From Amoebidium appalachense (taxonomy: Eukaryota; Ichthyosporea), in NCBI GenBank assembly GCA_963693365.1, contig CAVNZM010000002.1:1984001-2048000 (forward strand): a DNA stretch of 64,000 bases, read 5' to 3'. Every line of letters begins with the position of its first letter. The stretch's first letter is position 1. The notes under the pieces are model-generated. The model had not been told where the DNA came from, ran no database searches, and worked only from the letters and a program-made list of their open reading frames with translations. The position numbers and the translations under genes are program-made. Below, piece by piece: positions 20,781-34,607 of this stretch.

Positions 20781-21050
20781 TTAGGCGGAGCCAAGATGGT
20801 CGTACGGTGAATATAGGGCACAGATAGGGCGTGCCGAATAGTGGCTTACAGATTCAAATCTTGAGGAGCTCAGCTGAGTTGTGCGGAAAGCGAAGTGGTC
20901 CTCCATGAGTAGCGATTTCGTGCCCATGTACTTAATAGTATTAAAGTGATTCTTCGAGATCTGCTCATAACGTAGCGGGCTGCAACCTCTTATATTACTT
21001 CCCTCCACGTTTAACATAAGAGTCAATAGCGCAACTACACAATACTCCAT
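20781..21050 (-). CDS. Hypothetical small ORF with a signal-peptide-like start
   Basis: An 89-residue frame from ATG at 21050 to 20781. The start MEYCVVALLTLMLNVEG is hydrophobic and could be a signal peptide; the rest is polar (EQISKNHFNTIKYMG) with no known motif. No introns or domain support it, and it lies beside repeats. It could be a first exon or chance. Confidence 0.2.
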   Translation of the reverse strand: MEYCVVALLTLMLNVEGSNIRGCSPLRYEQISKNHFNTIKYMGTKSLLMEDHFAFRTTQLSSSRFESVSHYSARPICALYSPYDHLGSA

Positions 21051-21199
21051 GTTGCCTTGTTGTCGTCGTCCACAAGCTCAAGTAAAGTACATTGAGAAAG
21101 CATCAATCTGCCGATTTGGAAAGGCGCATCAAAACATAACGGTGTGTTTTTGTACGAGCCTATGTGCACTGGGTGTGTGCATATATTATGTTGGTGGCC

Positions 21200-22965
<1,766 letters not shown>

Positions 22966-23209
22966 TTCTCCCCCCCCCCCCTCTCTCCCTCCCTCCCTCT
23001 CCCTCTCTCTCTCTCTCGCTCGCTCTTTCTCTCCCCTCCCTCTCTTTCCCTCCCTCCCTCTGCCCCCGGCCACACACACACACACACACACAAACACACA
23101 CTCCCCCTCCCTCTCTCTCTTTCTCTCTCCCCCCCCCCCTCTCTCCTCCCCCCCCCCCCCCCCTAACCCACTCCTCTCCCCCTCCCCCCCCCCCCCCCCC
23201 CCCCCCCGT

Positions 23210-23272
<63 letters not shown>

Positions 23273-23369
23273 ACACGCGCGCATGCACACACACGCACAC
23301 ACACACACACACACACCTCTGTCTGTCCCCCTTTCTCCCTCTCTCTCTTGTACACGCGCGCATGCACAC

Positions 23370-23401
<32 letters not shown>

Positions 23402-23893
23402 CTCTGTCTGTCCCCCTTTCTCCCTCTCTCTCTTTCCACCTCTCCTTTCCCTCTTCCCCCTCCCCCCCCCCCCCCCCCCCCCCGCTTCTCTCTCCCCTCC
23501 CCGCTCCTCCCCATTCACCAACTCCCCACCCCGTCCTCTCCGGGTCCAATCCAAATTTAGCAGAAAGAGGCCCTGTAGAGAATGCTAAGTAAAGTAAAGT
23601 GACAATTAATTGGCGAAGATATGGATTAGAGTCAGAGTGCCACTGATGTTATTCTATGTTGCTCACTGCGAGGTCATGGAATTGCTAATCTCCTGACTCC
23701 TCTCTGATGCTCAGTATGTGTAGTGCTATTCCCCGACAACCAATATCGCTGCTTCTGTGCATGCGTACTTCACACTTTGCAACACCTTTTAAGCCCCGGG
23801 AACTGGCCGGAGTGGAGGGGGGGGGAGGGGGGGAGGGGGGGTGCGGCAATGGGGGGGATAAATCTGTTGTTGACATCCGTGTTTCTTGTGCAG

Positions 23894-24338
23894 GGTCAAA
23901 TGGAGCCGCAGCAATATGTGGAGAAAGTCTACCGGATACTCGGATTGGAATTGGTAAAGAACCGACGCGAAAACGGCGAATGGGAATTGTCGTGCCAGGG
24001 CCTTGGCGAACTTCTTCATAGCCAAGAGGAGAAAAACCTGTATGTTGCACTTAGTGACACGCTTTCGACCGTGTATTCCTCAGCGCACGAATCACTCAGT
24101 GAAAATAAATATCTATGGAAACACCTATCTGAACTATTGCAAATGCTCGCGGGCCTTGAACATGAGGAGGTGCAAAAATACATCAACAGAGCGGCAACCA
24201 GTCCACCGCGTGTTACGCTGAGGATTTGTGATTCGTTTGAGTATTTTGTGGGTGGAGATAGGGATGACTGTGTGTTGCAGCTGTTTTGGACGATTGCCCC
24301 ATACACATTCCAGCCCCAGTACCCACCATGGAGACCTC
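23894..24338 (+). CDS. Unrecognised host gene X, exon 1 found
   Basis: An exon between TTGTGCAG (acceptor, ending 23893) and GTGAGT (donor, 24339). The first in-frame Met is at 23900. The protein part is helical and charged (EPQQYVEKVYRILGLELVKN; HLSELLQMLAGLEHEEVQKY) and ends ..QPQYPPWRP. The donor leaves one base (phase 1), which fits the next exon at 25366. I do not recognise the family. An alternative reading is that the gene starts upstream and this exon is internal. Confidence 0.65.
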
Positions 24339-25365
24339 GTGAGTTGTACCCTCTAATCCCTCCCCCCCCCCCCCCCCCCCTCCGGCCTTACCCTTCCCCC
24401 CTTCCCCCGCTCCCCCCCCTCCCCCCCCCCCCCCCCCCCCCCCGTGCCCCTTCAACCACCCACTGCTTCACCTTTTACCTCTATCGTTCTCTTTCCCTTT
24501 CGCTTCACACACCCTACCCCATCTTCTTGCTCCCTTCTTGAGATTCAGATGTATCCATGTGCGCTTGCACACGCAAAAACACACATGTGCTCACTCGCAC
24601 GGAACAAACCTACCTACACACATACCTATACGCACTAAAATACATTTACTTACAATTACAACCACACATATACACACCCGTGCATATGGAAGCATCTTCC
24701 TGTTTCTCCCCCAAACCACACACACATACAGAGACATACGCTATGACACACACTAGAACATACACACAGAGTACACGTGCTACAGGTGCATGGTCGCACC
24801 TATGTATCCATGCCCAAGAGTGCATTCAAACATACACGCATCCACACCCATTACAACACACTACTATTCTTGCACATCTTATGCAAATACGAAATGTCAC
24901 TGTGGTGTAGAAGATCGGAGAGGGGGGGGGGGGGGGGGGCTCATCAAGCATGCCCCTTTGACCCCGGGGTTCTCCATGCGTGCAGGAATTCTTCTTTGGT
25001 GTATGTGTAAGTTGCTGTGTCCCAGGCATGTGGATGTTCAATATTTTCGCAGTAACCTTGGCCGATATTGCAACGTATGTGGGTCCCAAAAACATGTGAT
25101 AAAGATGTGTGAAAATGGGCACTCCTCAGCCCCTACAAATCTGTTCCGATGACCGTAGCATAACAAAACACATTCCTTCCTCTTTGCCCCACTCTGGTGC
25201 CCTTTCTTCGTGCCTTTCCCTTTATGCTACTATCATCAAAATTCTCACTCTTCACTGATCTACCCCTATACCACACTCACACTCATTTTTCTCCCACTAT
25301 GGTTAGCTATCTTTGTGCCTTTCCTCTTCCAGCTACTAACACATATGTATACTCCTAATCCTTAG

Positions 25366-25581
25366 GGAGCTACCCATTCACCGACCGTTTCAACACATCC
25401 AAGCTCAAATTTCTTGACGGATACACCCAAAGAACAAACCCTCTTGGCATGGGATTTGAGCTTCAACTCGAAACTCCGTTTTGTCTCCCACTGAGTGCAT
25501 TGGTACCCCTATCGATGCTGTATCATTTTCACTATGAGCAGGAAGAGTGGAAACAGTCGAAAGATACAAGGAGGCACCCAG
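25366..25581 (+). CDS. Gene X, exon 2
   Basis: Acceptor CCTTAG at 25365, preceded by a consensus-like branch site CTACTAAC (25333-25340). Donor CCCAG|GTATTG at 25581. The frame joins exon 1 exactly and reads RSYPFTDRFNTSKLKFLDG .. NPLGMGFELQLETPFCLP .. EEWKQSKDTRRHP. No known motif. If unspliced, the frame would end in FCDDCLKEVCYYC, a Cys-rich tail, at 25634. Confidence 0.65.
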
Positions 25582-26430
25582 GTATTGTTTTCTGTGACGA
25601 TTGCTTGAAAGAAGTGTGCTATTACTGTGTGTAGTGTTGGGTGAGGTGTAGGCTGTGTGTGATGTTAGGTGAGCCATTGTGTGTTTCGTGTTGTGGGGTG
25701 TCCAGTGGGGAGGGGTGGGTGGGTGAGTGTTGTCTTTCTTTCTTTTTTTTTTTTTTTTTTGTGGTGGGGGAGGGGGGGGGGGGGGGGGCAGGTTTTTTTT
25801 GTTGTTGTTGTTGTTGTGGGGGTGGGGGGGGGGGGGGGGGGGCAAGCCTGTTCCAGTATGTTGCGGCAGAATGTTGTTCAGGTTGACGGTTACCTACTGA
25901 GATCTCTTCGGTGTGGAGCACTGACTGAGATTGATGTGATGTGTGTTTAGCCCAGTGGGATGCCCCGGGGGGGGGGGGGGGGGGAGGGGAGGGGGGGGGG
26001 GGGGGGGGGGGGGGTTACTGTAGATTGACTCCATGACATGTTTCGTGGGCTATTGGTGGTTTTTGCCGTGTGGTTTCTGGTAACGGTATTATGGTGGGGT
26101 GAGGAGAGACGCCCGGGAGGGAAGGAGGGCGAAAAGGTGGAGAGGAATTCCAGCATGTTTCGCCATTTTGAATAGCTGGAGGTGGGCGATGGGTTGGTTT
26201 TAGAATGAGGGTTGGAACGGACAGGGTTAAATTGTTTTGGTTTGTTTGTGCCCGGATTTCATGGTGATAATGGTGGTGGTGGTAGGGGGGAGGGGGGGGG
26301 GGGGGGGGGGGGGGGGAGAGAGAGAGAGAGAGATAGAGAGATGAGTGGCGGCGAGGGTGGGAAGTGGGGGGGGGGGAGGGGGGATCGGAAAGAAAGGGGG
26401 TTCGGAGGGGTTTTTTTGTTTCTTCTTTTT

Positions 26431-26464
<34 letters not shown>

Positions 26465-26472
26465 CTCTTCAG

Positions 26473-26712
26473 AGCCTAACAATGGAACATGCAATGCAGG
26501 ACAGATACGATGGCTGCATGTGCCTGCCATTGGCCTGGACAGCCTTGCAGGCGGTGAGCTGATGCACGTGGAGCACGTGCTGACAAATGCACTGCTGGGG
26601 GTGCTGGGTGAGACGGGGGGGTCCTATGTGGAGTGTGCACAGAGGACGGGGCTTTTGGAAGCTGGCACGTCACTCCCTAGTGTGGTGTCGGAGTTGAAAG
26701 CACTCGTGAGAG
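26473..26712 (+). CDS. Gene X, exon 3
   Basis: Acceptor CTCTTCAG (26472), donor GAGAG|GTGTGT (26712). The phase fits exon 2. Reads GEPNNGTCNAGQIRWLHVPAIG .. GELMHVEHVLTNALLGVLGE .. SVVSELKALVR. It is preceded by a G-run of about 30. Function unknown. Confidence 0.62.
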
Positions 26713-26934
26713 GTGTGTTTGGTCTTGCCTACACTGCTTGATCCATGTGCACTGCTAGCACAAGTGGGAAATGTGCAGTAAGAAGAAGAAATGGAACGGT
26801 TGCACTGGCACTTGCATACTTAATAGACCTTCTCACCCCCCCTTCCCCCCCCCCTCCCTCCCTCCCCCTTCCCCCTCCTTGCCTCCCTCCCTCCCTCCCT
26901 TCTCTTGCACTCTTCACACTCACATTCTCGCTCC

Positions 26935-27086
<152 letters not shown>

Positions 27087-27423
27087 CCTCCCTCCCTCAA
27101 ACCCCCTCCCCCCCCCCCCCCTTCCCCCCATGGCCCATTTATATATCCCCCTCTTCCTCCATCTCTTCTCTCTTTCTCTCTCTCTGCCCCCCTTCAACCT
27201 GTCTTCCTCCTCCCCTCCCCCCCCCCCCCTCCCCCAAACACACCCACATACACACAACACACCGCCCTCTCATACACAGGTTCCCTTACACGGCCACCTG
27301 TAATGTCAGCTGCCCCTGCACACTCTTTTACCCCATAATCATGCTCTTATCAATCGCCACTACTTCTACCCAACAGGAAGAAAAATGCAATACGTTTGTC
27401 CTCTGCTGCTGCCTCCCTCCCCC

Positions 27424-27463
<40 letters not shown>

Positions 27464-27643
27464 TCGCCGCCTCCCCCCGCCTGCTTTCGCTCTCTGTGGG
27501 GAATTCCTTCCCTAGTTCTCCCCCGTTTCTTCCTCTACCGACCCGCCTGTGCCTTCTATCATCGACTTCACACATCTACTCCCTACTCCCACTGCTGCCC
27601 CCCCCCCCCCCCCAACTCGGACGCAATTAATGACTTGGGCCCT

Positions 27644-27780
27644 CCCTGAGGATGGGCTCTGCTTATAATGCATACTGTGCGCATGGCTGATGTTGCATAC
27701 TTGAATGTTTGCCTTTGCATGTGTCCTGATCCATGCTTCTCATCGTGTATGTGTACTTCGTACCGTGTTCCGCATTCATA
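27644..27780 (-). repeat. Intronic module, copy in gene X
   Basis: In the gene X sense it reads CTGAGGATGGGCTCTGCTTA .. ATGCATAC .. GTGTACTTCGTAC .. CATTCATAC and is followed by a C-run. It matches the reverse complement of the modules at 53371, 54801, 55143, 59112, 59755 and 59892, which lie in minus-strand genes. Confidence 0.7.
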
Positions 27781-28301
27781 CCCCCCCCCCCCCCCCCCCT
27801 CCCCCTGGGCGTGAATTTGTCAATAATTCTCCTCCTGTGCTTCTCTGTCTCTACTTTCACACTTGCTTTGTCACCTTTTCTTTGTCACCAATTCACTTAC
27901 TTTGCTCTCCCCCTCCCCCCCCTCGACGGATTTCCAAACAAGAAGGGAAGAAATGAAGGAAACAGCAGGAGAAGGGGGAAGGGGCGGGGAGAGGGGGGGG
28001 GAGGGAGGGGGGGGGGGGGGGGGGGGGCTGCTTGTTTTTGGCCTGCTTGTTTTGCATAGTCGTATGTGTTTTGCTGCAACCGGTCTGTCCCCCCCCCCCC
28101 CCCCCCCCCCTCCCCCCCCTCCCCCGGGGGCCCCTCGGAGGCGATGAAGCCCTGCAAAGTGCCTGGCACTGATTGCATGGTCAGTTTGGTTTTGGTTTTC
28201 GCCTGAGGACTGCTGTTATTGTTTGTTTTCCTTATGGGCATTTATTTCCGTTCCTCGATCATCAGTTGAGTAAATGATCTAATCAGTGGTGTGTTTTGCA
28301 G

Positions 28302-28520
28302 GGCTTGAACAACCCTCACGTGGCCGCTACAGGCTGCCCATGGCTTGGAACTACACATACACGGAGGGTGCGCCTATGCAGCCACCACGGGGTCCGAAAT
28401 TATGGAACACCGATGCGGTGGATGCACGTGTGACCCTTCTCCTGGAGGTGGTGGGAGGTGCCGTGGTGCCCAGCGAGGGGACGGCGGGTGGATTGGGCGT
28501 GGAGTTGATCGTGCAGGTAG
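28302..28520 (+). CDS. Gene X, exon 4
   Basis: Acceptor TTTTGCAG (28301); donor GTAG|GTAAGT (28520), chosen over the earlier CAG|GTAGGT because only this phase keeps the next exon open. Reads GLEQPSRGRYRLPMAWNYTY .. GPKLWNTDAVDARVTLLLEV .. VELIVQ. A distant resemblance to the helical region of the mRNA export factor GLE1 crossed my mind, but it is too weak to use as a name. Confidence 0.62.
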
Positions 28521-28920
28521 GTAAGTTGGTGGCTGATAAACTGATAGATTGATGGGGGGGGAGGGGGTGCTATTGTGGTTGCCATGGGTTCAATGTACAG
28601 TCGGGGGCCCTCGTATGGATGAATTCTGATATTGAGACCTGTGGATTTGCGATGGTGTGGTTTAGTGTGGGCGGTATAATGGAATGGAATTTCGAAAGTA
28701 AAGATGTGCGGACGCAGGGGGGAAGAGAAGGGGACGGGGGGGGGGGGAGGGGGGGGGTTGTTAGTGGCGAAATGGAATGAATGACCTCTGTATGTATAGG
28801 GCATAGTAATGAAGCCTGTGTTTCTGTTATCGTAAATGCATGCTTTTCGGTTCTGTTTGACCTTGCTTCTCGGCCCTTTCTTGTGTGCTGTGTGTGTGTC
28901 CATGCGCCTGTGCGCGACAG

Positions 28921-29160
28921 GGGCCTGCTACCTGCTATACGTTAACCAGATGAAGATGGCATCTATTGTGTCCATCTCTTCCTTTCTCTGGGGCGGAGGG
29001 AAGGAGGGGGGGGGGGGGGGGGGGGGGGGTTAGAATCTTGTTATATTTCGGTATGATGCGCTTTCACACCCTGGTGAAAGGTTCCTATGTCAAGAAGGGG
29101 GACAATCCTAAGGGCAAAGCCCATATGGCATCATTATATCAGTACCGAAAGCGAAAATAG
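28921..29160 (+). CDS. Gene X, 3' exons (boundary unclear)
   Basis: After CGCGACAG (28920) the frame reads GACYLLYVNQMKMASIVSISS, then meets a G-run at 28999-29029 with no clear donor. After GGTTAG (29033) a basic tail reads ILLYFGMMRFHTLVKGSYVKKGDNP .. YQYRKRK and stops at TAG 29158-29160. How the two parts are joined is not resolved. The gene ends about 480 bp from the talin stop codon, tail to tail. Confidence 0.45.
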
Positions 29161-29521
29161 GAGCATTATCATATGTATGTACTGCACCAACTGCAGACGC
29201 AAGCAGTTCAAGTTACACATAAAGATATCTAAATATAAATCATTGATATGGCAACCTATTCCTGTTTGAAATGAAAAACAACTTTTAAAGGACCCATGTG
29301 CTTACAGAAACCTTCCCCTTGAGCCTATCAACCCATCATCCCCCCCCCCCCCCCCCCCCCCCCGGGGCGCGTCACTAAAACTACCACCGATTAGCACACT
29401 TATCTCCCCACCCATACACATACACTTTGACACACAAATACACACTCGCACTCGACACACACTCACCACACACATGTGCACGTGCACATGCACATACACA
29501 AATCCGCGGTCTCTTCCCCCC

Positions 29522-29582
<61 letters not shown>

Positions 29583-29643
29583 CCTCCGGCCAAGCTACCA
29601 CGCACTGCTGTGCAGGACCAAATCGAACAATGCTTTACCCGCA
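29161..29643. other. Intergenic region between gene X and talin
   Basis: Between two convergent genes. Contains a C-run (29340-29363), CA-rich sequence, and a C-run joined to an A-run (29517-29579). No gene seen. Confidence 0.6.
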
Positions 29644-29929
29644 TTATGCAGCTTTCATACTCTCATATCTCTTCCTGTGCAACTGCTTCAGTTCGCTCCT
29701 TGCATCTTCCAGCTCCTTCTCCTTCCTCAATATGGTTGCCTTTATGGCTATCTCCTTCGCCTGGTATTCAACCATGGAATTCTGTTCCTTCCTCTTTGGC
29801 GTGTTTGGCTTCGTAATCTCTGTCGTGTATTCTTTGGCACTTGTCACCAGCGCTTTGGTTGCCTTTACCACCTTGTTTCCAGCTAATCCCAGCTCTGCTT
29901 GTGGTTTGCTTCCGGCCACAGTCTTAACC
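29644..29929 (-). CDS. Talin, last exon (end of I/LWEQ actin-binding domain)
   Basis: Acceptor AACTGCAG just before 29929; stop TAA at 29646-29644. It joins the previous exon in phase: CG|G gives Arg, then VKTVAGSKPQAELGLAGNKV. The C terminus ILRKEKELEDARSELKQLHR corresponds to the conserved talin end MLRKERELEEARKKLAQIRQ, the dimerisation helix after the actin-binding helical bundle. Talin links integrin-type adhesions to F-actin at the cell cortex. HIP1R/Sla2 shares this domain, but the VK..AGN.V..A spacing fits talin better. The final residues ESMKAA are unlike animal talins. Confidence 0.85.
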
Positions 29930-30338
29930 CTGCAGTTGGAATTTGCAATAGTTGAGTGATTTGAGCTTGTGGTGGTGTGCTGGGGCACTGACAGCGGGAT
30001 CAAATTGTGACTCCCCGCAACCAGGGAAAGGGAGGGAAAGGAGGGGGGAGGGGGGAGGGAGGGGAGGGGGGGGGGGGGGGGGAATGCATGGTCGTACGTA
30101 CAAGAGATATACTGCATATTCCAAGCTTTAAGGCTTCTTGTTCTCTTTGAACTTCCCTCGATTTGCTCTGGACCTAGCTAGAGTTGGAGTAATATAAATA
30201 AGCACATGCATGTAGAAAGTACTTCAACACAGTAAGAATTTGTAGTTCAGTGGCGTCCACATGCTACAATAGTTGCATGTCCATGTGCCGGGAGTTTGTC
30301 AGCATGCTGTCTACAGCTGCTTTTGTCCATGGTTATCC

Positions 30339-30390
<52 letters not shown>

Positions 30391-30525
30391 GCGTGCGTTT
30401 TTTAATTGGACATTCGGGTTGCAGTGGTGGGGTTTACGGACGGGGGATGCCATGTGTGTGTGTGGGCTCAAGCAGGTGTCATTTGTGTTGTGTGCCTGTC
30501 TTTGAGTGTGTGTGCAAGCGCGCCC

Positions 30526-30565
<40 letters not shown>

Positions 30566-30942
30566 GGTGTGTGTAGGTGTGTGTTTGCGCGTGCATGTGT
30601 GTACGACACCATGTCACGGTGTGCGTGCATGTAGGTGTGTGTTTGTGTATGTGTGTGTGTTTGAGTGTGTATATGTGTGGGTGTGCGGGTGTGAGCACGT
30701 GTGCATTCACCCGTAGCTACATGGTGTGCGCGCGCGGGTATGTGTGTTCGTGTGGGTGGGTGGGTGGGTGGGTGTGGGTGGGTGTGTTCGTGTGTGCCAC
30801 GGTGTGGGTGGGTGGGTGGATGTGAGTCTGTGGGCGCGCGCACGTGCGTTCGTGTATGTGACCCCCGGTCAGTGTGTGTGTGTGTGTGTGTGAGCGTGTG
30901 TGCTTGCGCCTGTGCTTGCGTGCGTGTGTGCGTGCGTGCCTG

Positions 30943-31000
<58 letters not shown>

Positions 31001-31065
31001 ATGTGTGTGGGTGTGTGTGTGCACGTGACACTGTTTTTATTGGAGGGGGGAGGGAGGGGGGATAC
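29930..31065 (-). other. Talin intron filled with G-runs and (TG)n
   Basis: Sense strand: GTATCCCCC and C/T tract immediately after the donor, then long (CA)n blocks (31012-30520), a C-run joined to an A-run (30392-30341), and more C-rich sequence (30080-30055). No gene. Confidence 0.7.
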
Positions 31066-31873
31066 CGGCATGCGATCAGCAGCTGCTGGGTGGACGTAGC
31101 AACAGCCTTTGAGGCAGCAACAAGCTGCTCCACCGTGGTGCTGCCGTTGACCGACCCATGCGCTGCCTCGCACAGCAGACTGGTGGCCCCAGCCACATTC
31201 TTGGCTGCGCTGACCAGCCCTTCAGACCAGGTGGCGTCATCGTGATAACGTACCCCATCCCTTAAGCCATGAATATGGCCGCTGGCCGAGATTTCTCTTT
31301 GGGCTGACTGGGCTGCCTTGAGAAGGCCAGAAGTGGCGGAGGCGACACGCTGCGCCGCATCTACAACGCTCGAAGAAACTGTGATTGGTAGTTCACTTGA
31401 CGTGTTGTTTGATGCTCCCGCAACAGGTAGTGCCTGATCGACAGGAACACTAGAAGGCACTGTGGTGGCCAGCTTATGCTCGGCTGCCTCTATTTGAGAC
31501 ATTGCAACCACCAACTCCCGATCAGCAGCATCCGCATGTAAATCCTGCCTGGTGTTACCACTGCCAGACCCATTGTTACTGTTGTCAGACGTCTGAGTAG
31601 TGAGCGCCAACTGCTCCACGGTCTCTATAAGCGACTTGATGCATTCCAAAGCAGTGATAAAGGTCCAAGTACTGCGCCGATTGTAGTGCTGTTGCCTTGG
31701 GTGCTCAGAGGTGCAAGTGCGATGGCGACGTGTAGCATGGGCTGCTGAGTCATCGCTACATCCCACACGGCTATCAGCAGCAGCACACTGTCTGATGGGC
31801 AAACTAGTGCGGCAACTTGCTGGACAGCGGCTGTCAATTGCTCGGTGGTACTCAAAGCAAGGTCGACCGTCTC
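31066..31873 (-). CDS. Talin, upstream exon(s) (rod end and I/LWEQ domain)
   Basis: Acceptor ACATTTACAG before 31873; donor CG|GTATCC at 31066. The first part (ETVDLALSTTEQLTAAVQQV) and the main part (from TFITALECIKSL, about 31650, onward) are in different frames, so a short intron or a frameshift lies near 31700-31800. The main part has VVDAAQRVASATSGLLKAAQ, AQREISASG, then WSEGLVSAAKNVAGATSLLC and LVAASKAVATSTQQLLIACR, aligning with talin WSQGLISAARMVAAATNNLC and SSAKQVAASTAQLLVACK. These are talin R13 actin-binding bundle motifs. Earlier exons (FERM head, most of the rod) are not in this window, because transposons occupy the upstream sequence. Confidence 0.83.
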
Positions 31874-31878
31874 CTGTA

Positions 31879-32289
31879 AATGTTGTTTTGTGTGGGTAAA
31901 CGGAGAAGCAGAGAGCACAGATGGGTGTTATGTTATACACAACACAGAGACACACGGGAGAAACACAACCGGAGAGGTGGAACAATTTCTGGAACCATAG
32001 GAAATGAATTCGACTGCTTGATATTTATTTCAAGATGAAGTTCCTTTTATACTCAGGAATGTGAAATCGATAAGCCAATCAAAAGAACGAAAACTCTATT
32101 ATCCAATCAGAAAGACGAAAACTATGAGGGTAAAATAAATCGATCGAAATGCCTATCGACACATAGAAGATAAAACGCAATCCTCTAATGAAAGTAATCT
32201 TCTAATAAAAGTACGGAAACATTTAACAAAATGAAACCACTTATGCATCTATTAGTTCACATCATATATTTATACATGTTCTTGACATA
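31879..32289 (+). repeat. Repeat related to the TGTTGTTTTGT inverted-repeat element
   Basis: Begins TGTTGTTTTGTGTGGGTAAACGG, similar to TGTTGTTTTGTACGGGTCTA at 14972, and shares later phrases (CAGAG..CACAGA, TTCCTTTTATACT). It is truncated at 32289 by the DNA transposon. It lies in the talin intron directly upstream of the 31873 acceptor. Confidence 0.5.
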
Positions 32290-32512
32290 CAGGACTCGAC
32301 CATGTTTAAGATTACGTGAATTTTGGGTCTAGCCAGCTGGAATCTTAATTTTTGGACCCCTAGCCTCCCCTAGCCTACACAATCTTAAATTTATCAACCC
32401 CCCCCACTCCCCCCCCCCCCCCTCCCCCTCCCCTCTCCTTCCCCCCTCCCACCCCACACACACACATTTAGCTAAACCGTGTGCCTGACCCCCCCCCCCC
32501 CCCCCACCCCCC

Positions 32513-32547
<35 letters not shown>

Positions 32548-33943
32548 CCCCTCCCCTCTCCTTCCCCCCTCCCACCCCACACACACACATTTAGCACCCT
32601 GAAACTCCTAAGTCGAAGCACACCACCAGGGGCAGAGAGAACACACCTGTCAATATTCGATCGACCCATCCCTGTCCAATCCATCACAACGTTGACCGCT
32701 TGGGGGTGTCTCTGGTCCCCCCCGCCCAATTCCTCCGAGGCTTCCCATACTGATTCGACCACCATCATTCTTTCACCAAGGGAGTAAGATTCGCGATGCT
32801 TAGCCCCGCAGTTATCTTTCCGTCCGTCTACCGGTTTCACAGGACCCGAAGCACTGTCTCTTGCTTGTCTAGGAACACTTTCCCCTTTCTCCCTTGACTT
32901 CCTCGGTTTAGCTACCTTCCCCGTGGCTGATTTTCGTTTCTTTCTTGGCTCTACAATTGCAGCACCCGTCGTGTCCAACTGGGCACGTTTAGTGGTCCGT
33001 TTTGCGGCCAGTTCCTCGTCATAGTTAGTAATTATGATCTTGGGCACCTGAATGTCGTAGCGCTTGCGCTTTACTTGGCTGGTGGTGTTGTCCGACTGCG
33101 CAGACTGGACACACGCAAACATTCGCTTAAGACGATCATCGCTCGTTTTGCACTTGCAGCGCTTCTCGTGCGAAGCCATAGCCGGGCCGTGGCTTGTTTT
33201 GAACGTGCACCCCTGTTTCGCATACATGCATGTATAAGCGCTTTTCTCAACGCGCTCAATTCTAACTACTTCCTCTGCTCCTCTTTCGAGATGAATGTAC
33301 CCTTTGACTTTGCCGTTTTGGTCCCGTTGTTTTATGCGTGTGTTTGTTATCTGATAAATACTCACTTTCTTGGTGGAGGAGGAAGAGACGGTATTTGGCC
33401 TGGAGAGTGTTTCGTTGGCTGCAGCTGGGGGCCCGGTGGCTGGGCTGGCCATAGTGACTGTGTCTGTGCGCGTATTTGTGTGGGTTGTGCGTGTGTGTAG
33501 CGAGGGGTCGGCCGAAGCCACCGTAGCATCCGTACTAACAGTTGCAGTTGCTAAAACTGTGGATATTAGTTCCTGCTTTAAATCATCGACAGCATCATCA
33601 ATCTTTGCGGAAAAATCATTCTTTATCTTTTTTGCAGCCTTATCCAGTTCACCTATACAGTCAAAAACACTAGCTAGCCTGGTATGGCCGTTCCCCCCGT
33701 TTAGGGCGGACATTTTCCTGGCTCATTAAATACTAAGAAAGAGTAGATCTCGGAAAGATGTTACGAAAGTTCGAGGTGGAAATAAAAAGGTGATACTAAG
33801 CCGCACCGTCAGACCGTGTGCACACCGTGCTGACTGAGACCTTGATGCATGCAAGTGCCCGGCGCCAGCCGGCCGGTAGCGGCTGGGCCACTGATTGGCC
33901 CAAAAGCCCGCCCTTTTTATGATTACCCGCTATCAAGATCTAA

Positions 33944-33982
<39 letters not shown>

Positions 33983-34027
33983 CCGATGGTGTGTGTGCGT
34001 GTGCAAGGGGAGGGTGGGTGGGTGGGT

Positions 34028-34068
<41 letters not shown>

Positions 34069-34185
34069 CTAGCGAAAAATCTTAGTGGTAGACAGGAAGG
34101 TCCAGCCGGCTAGAATCTTAAATTTTCAAAAATTTCTAGCGCTACAATCTTAAATTAGGATAATCTTAATTCTGGTCGAGTCCTG
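32290..34185 (-). mobile_element. TA-flanked DNA transposon, copy 2 (1896 bp, inverted)
   Basis: Same CAGGACTCGACCA termini with TA at 32288-32289 and 34186-34187, opposite in orientation to 12243-14150. Differences are mostly run lengths (A/T-run, G-runs) plus a few substitutions. Near identity implies recent movement. Confidence 0.86.
32647..33713 (-). CDS. Transposon-encoded protein, first exon, copy 2
   Basis: ATG at 33713, likely donor GACAG|GTGTGT at 32647, the same 1067 bases as copy 1. Visible amino-acid differences are few: Gly to Ser in the KTGDDRL segment and ERT to DWT in the last helix. The retained frame in both copies suggests recent origin or selection on the protein. Confidence 0.6.
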
Positions 34186-34187
34186 TA

Positions 34188-34576
34188 ACACGTCTAAATA
34201 TAAGTATTCCTAATAGTTGGGGAACATAGAGCAATGCTACGTCGTGGGAAAAGAAGGAAAAGGAATGAGGATAGAAAGGAATGGAATGGGAAAGGAATCG
34301 AATAGAATTAATGAGGAATGTAGGTTACTATATTTGGGATAATATATCGAGGTCTGATTGGATGACTTATTTAGACATTGACGCAAACAACAAGACGTGT
34401 GCGCGGGCTGAATAGCTCGATGTGTACACAGATCTAAGATATTTGTGCACACGGAAACAGAAAGGAAAGAAAGAAAGGAAGAAAGCAAAAGGGAAAAGGA
34501 AACGAACTACAACAAACTAATAAACATATATAAAACTCAACTTCTAAGTCTTGCCGTTAATCATGGGAAGATGACA
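34188..34576 (+). repeat. Dispersed repeat S, copy 2
   Basis: Matches 18535-18877, ending TCATGGGAAGATGACA. The first 40 bases are inverted relative to copy 1. Confidence 0.65.
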
Positions 34577-34607
34577 TCCCCAATCAAGGGTTGGAAGTTG
34601 GGTTCTC

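Noticed and set aside
25053-25152. CCHC-like CNVCGSQKHVIKMC after a TTTTCGCAG acceptor as an extra exon of gene X
   Set aside because: The frame that shows the motif does not fit the phase of the exons on either side, while 24338 joins 25366 exactly. Kept only as a curiosity.
30247-31173. 308-residue His-Thr-rich frame on the minus strand
   Set aside because: Translation of (CA)n inside the talin intron; no start context or domain.
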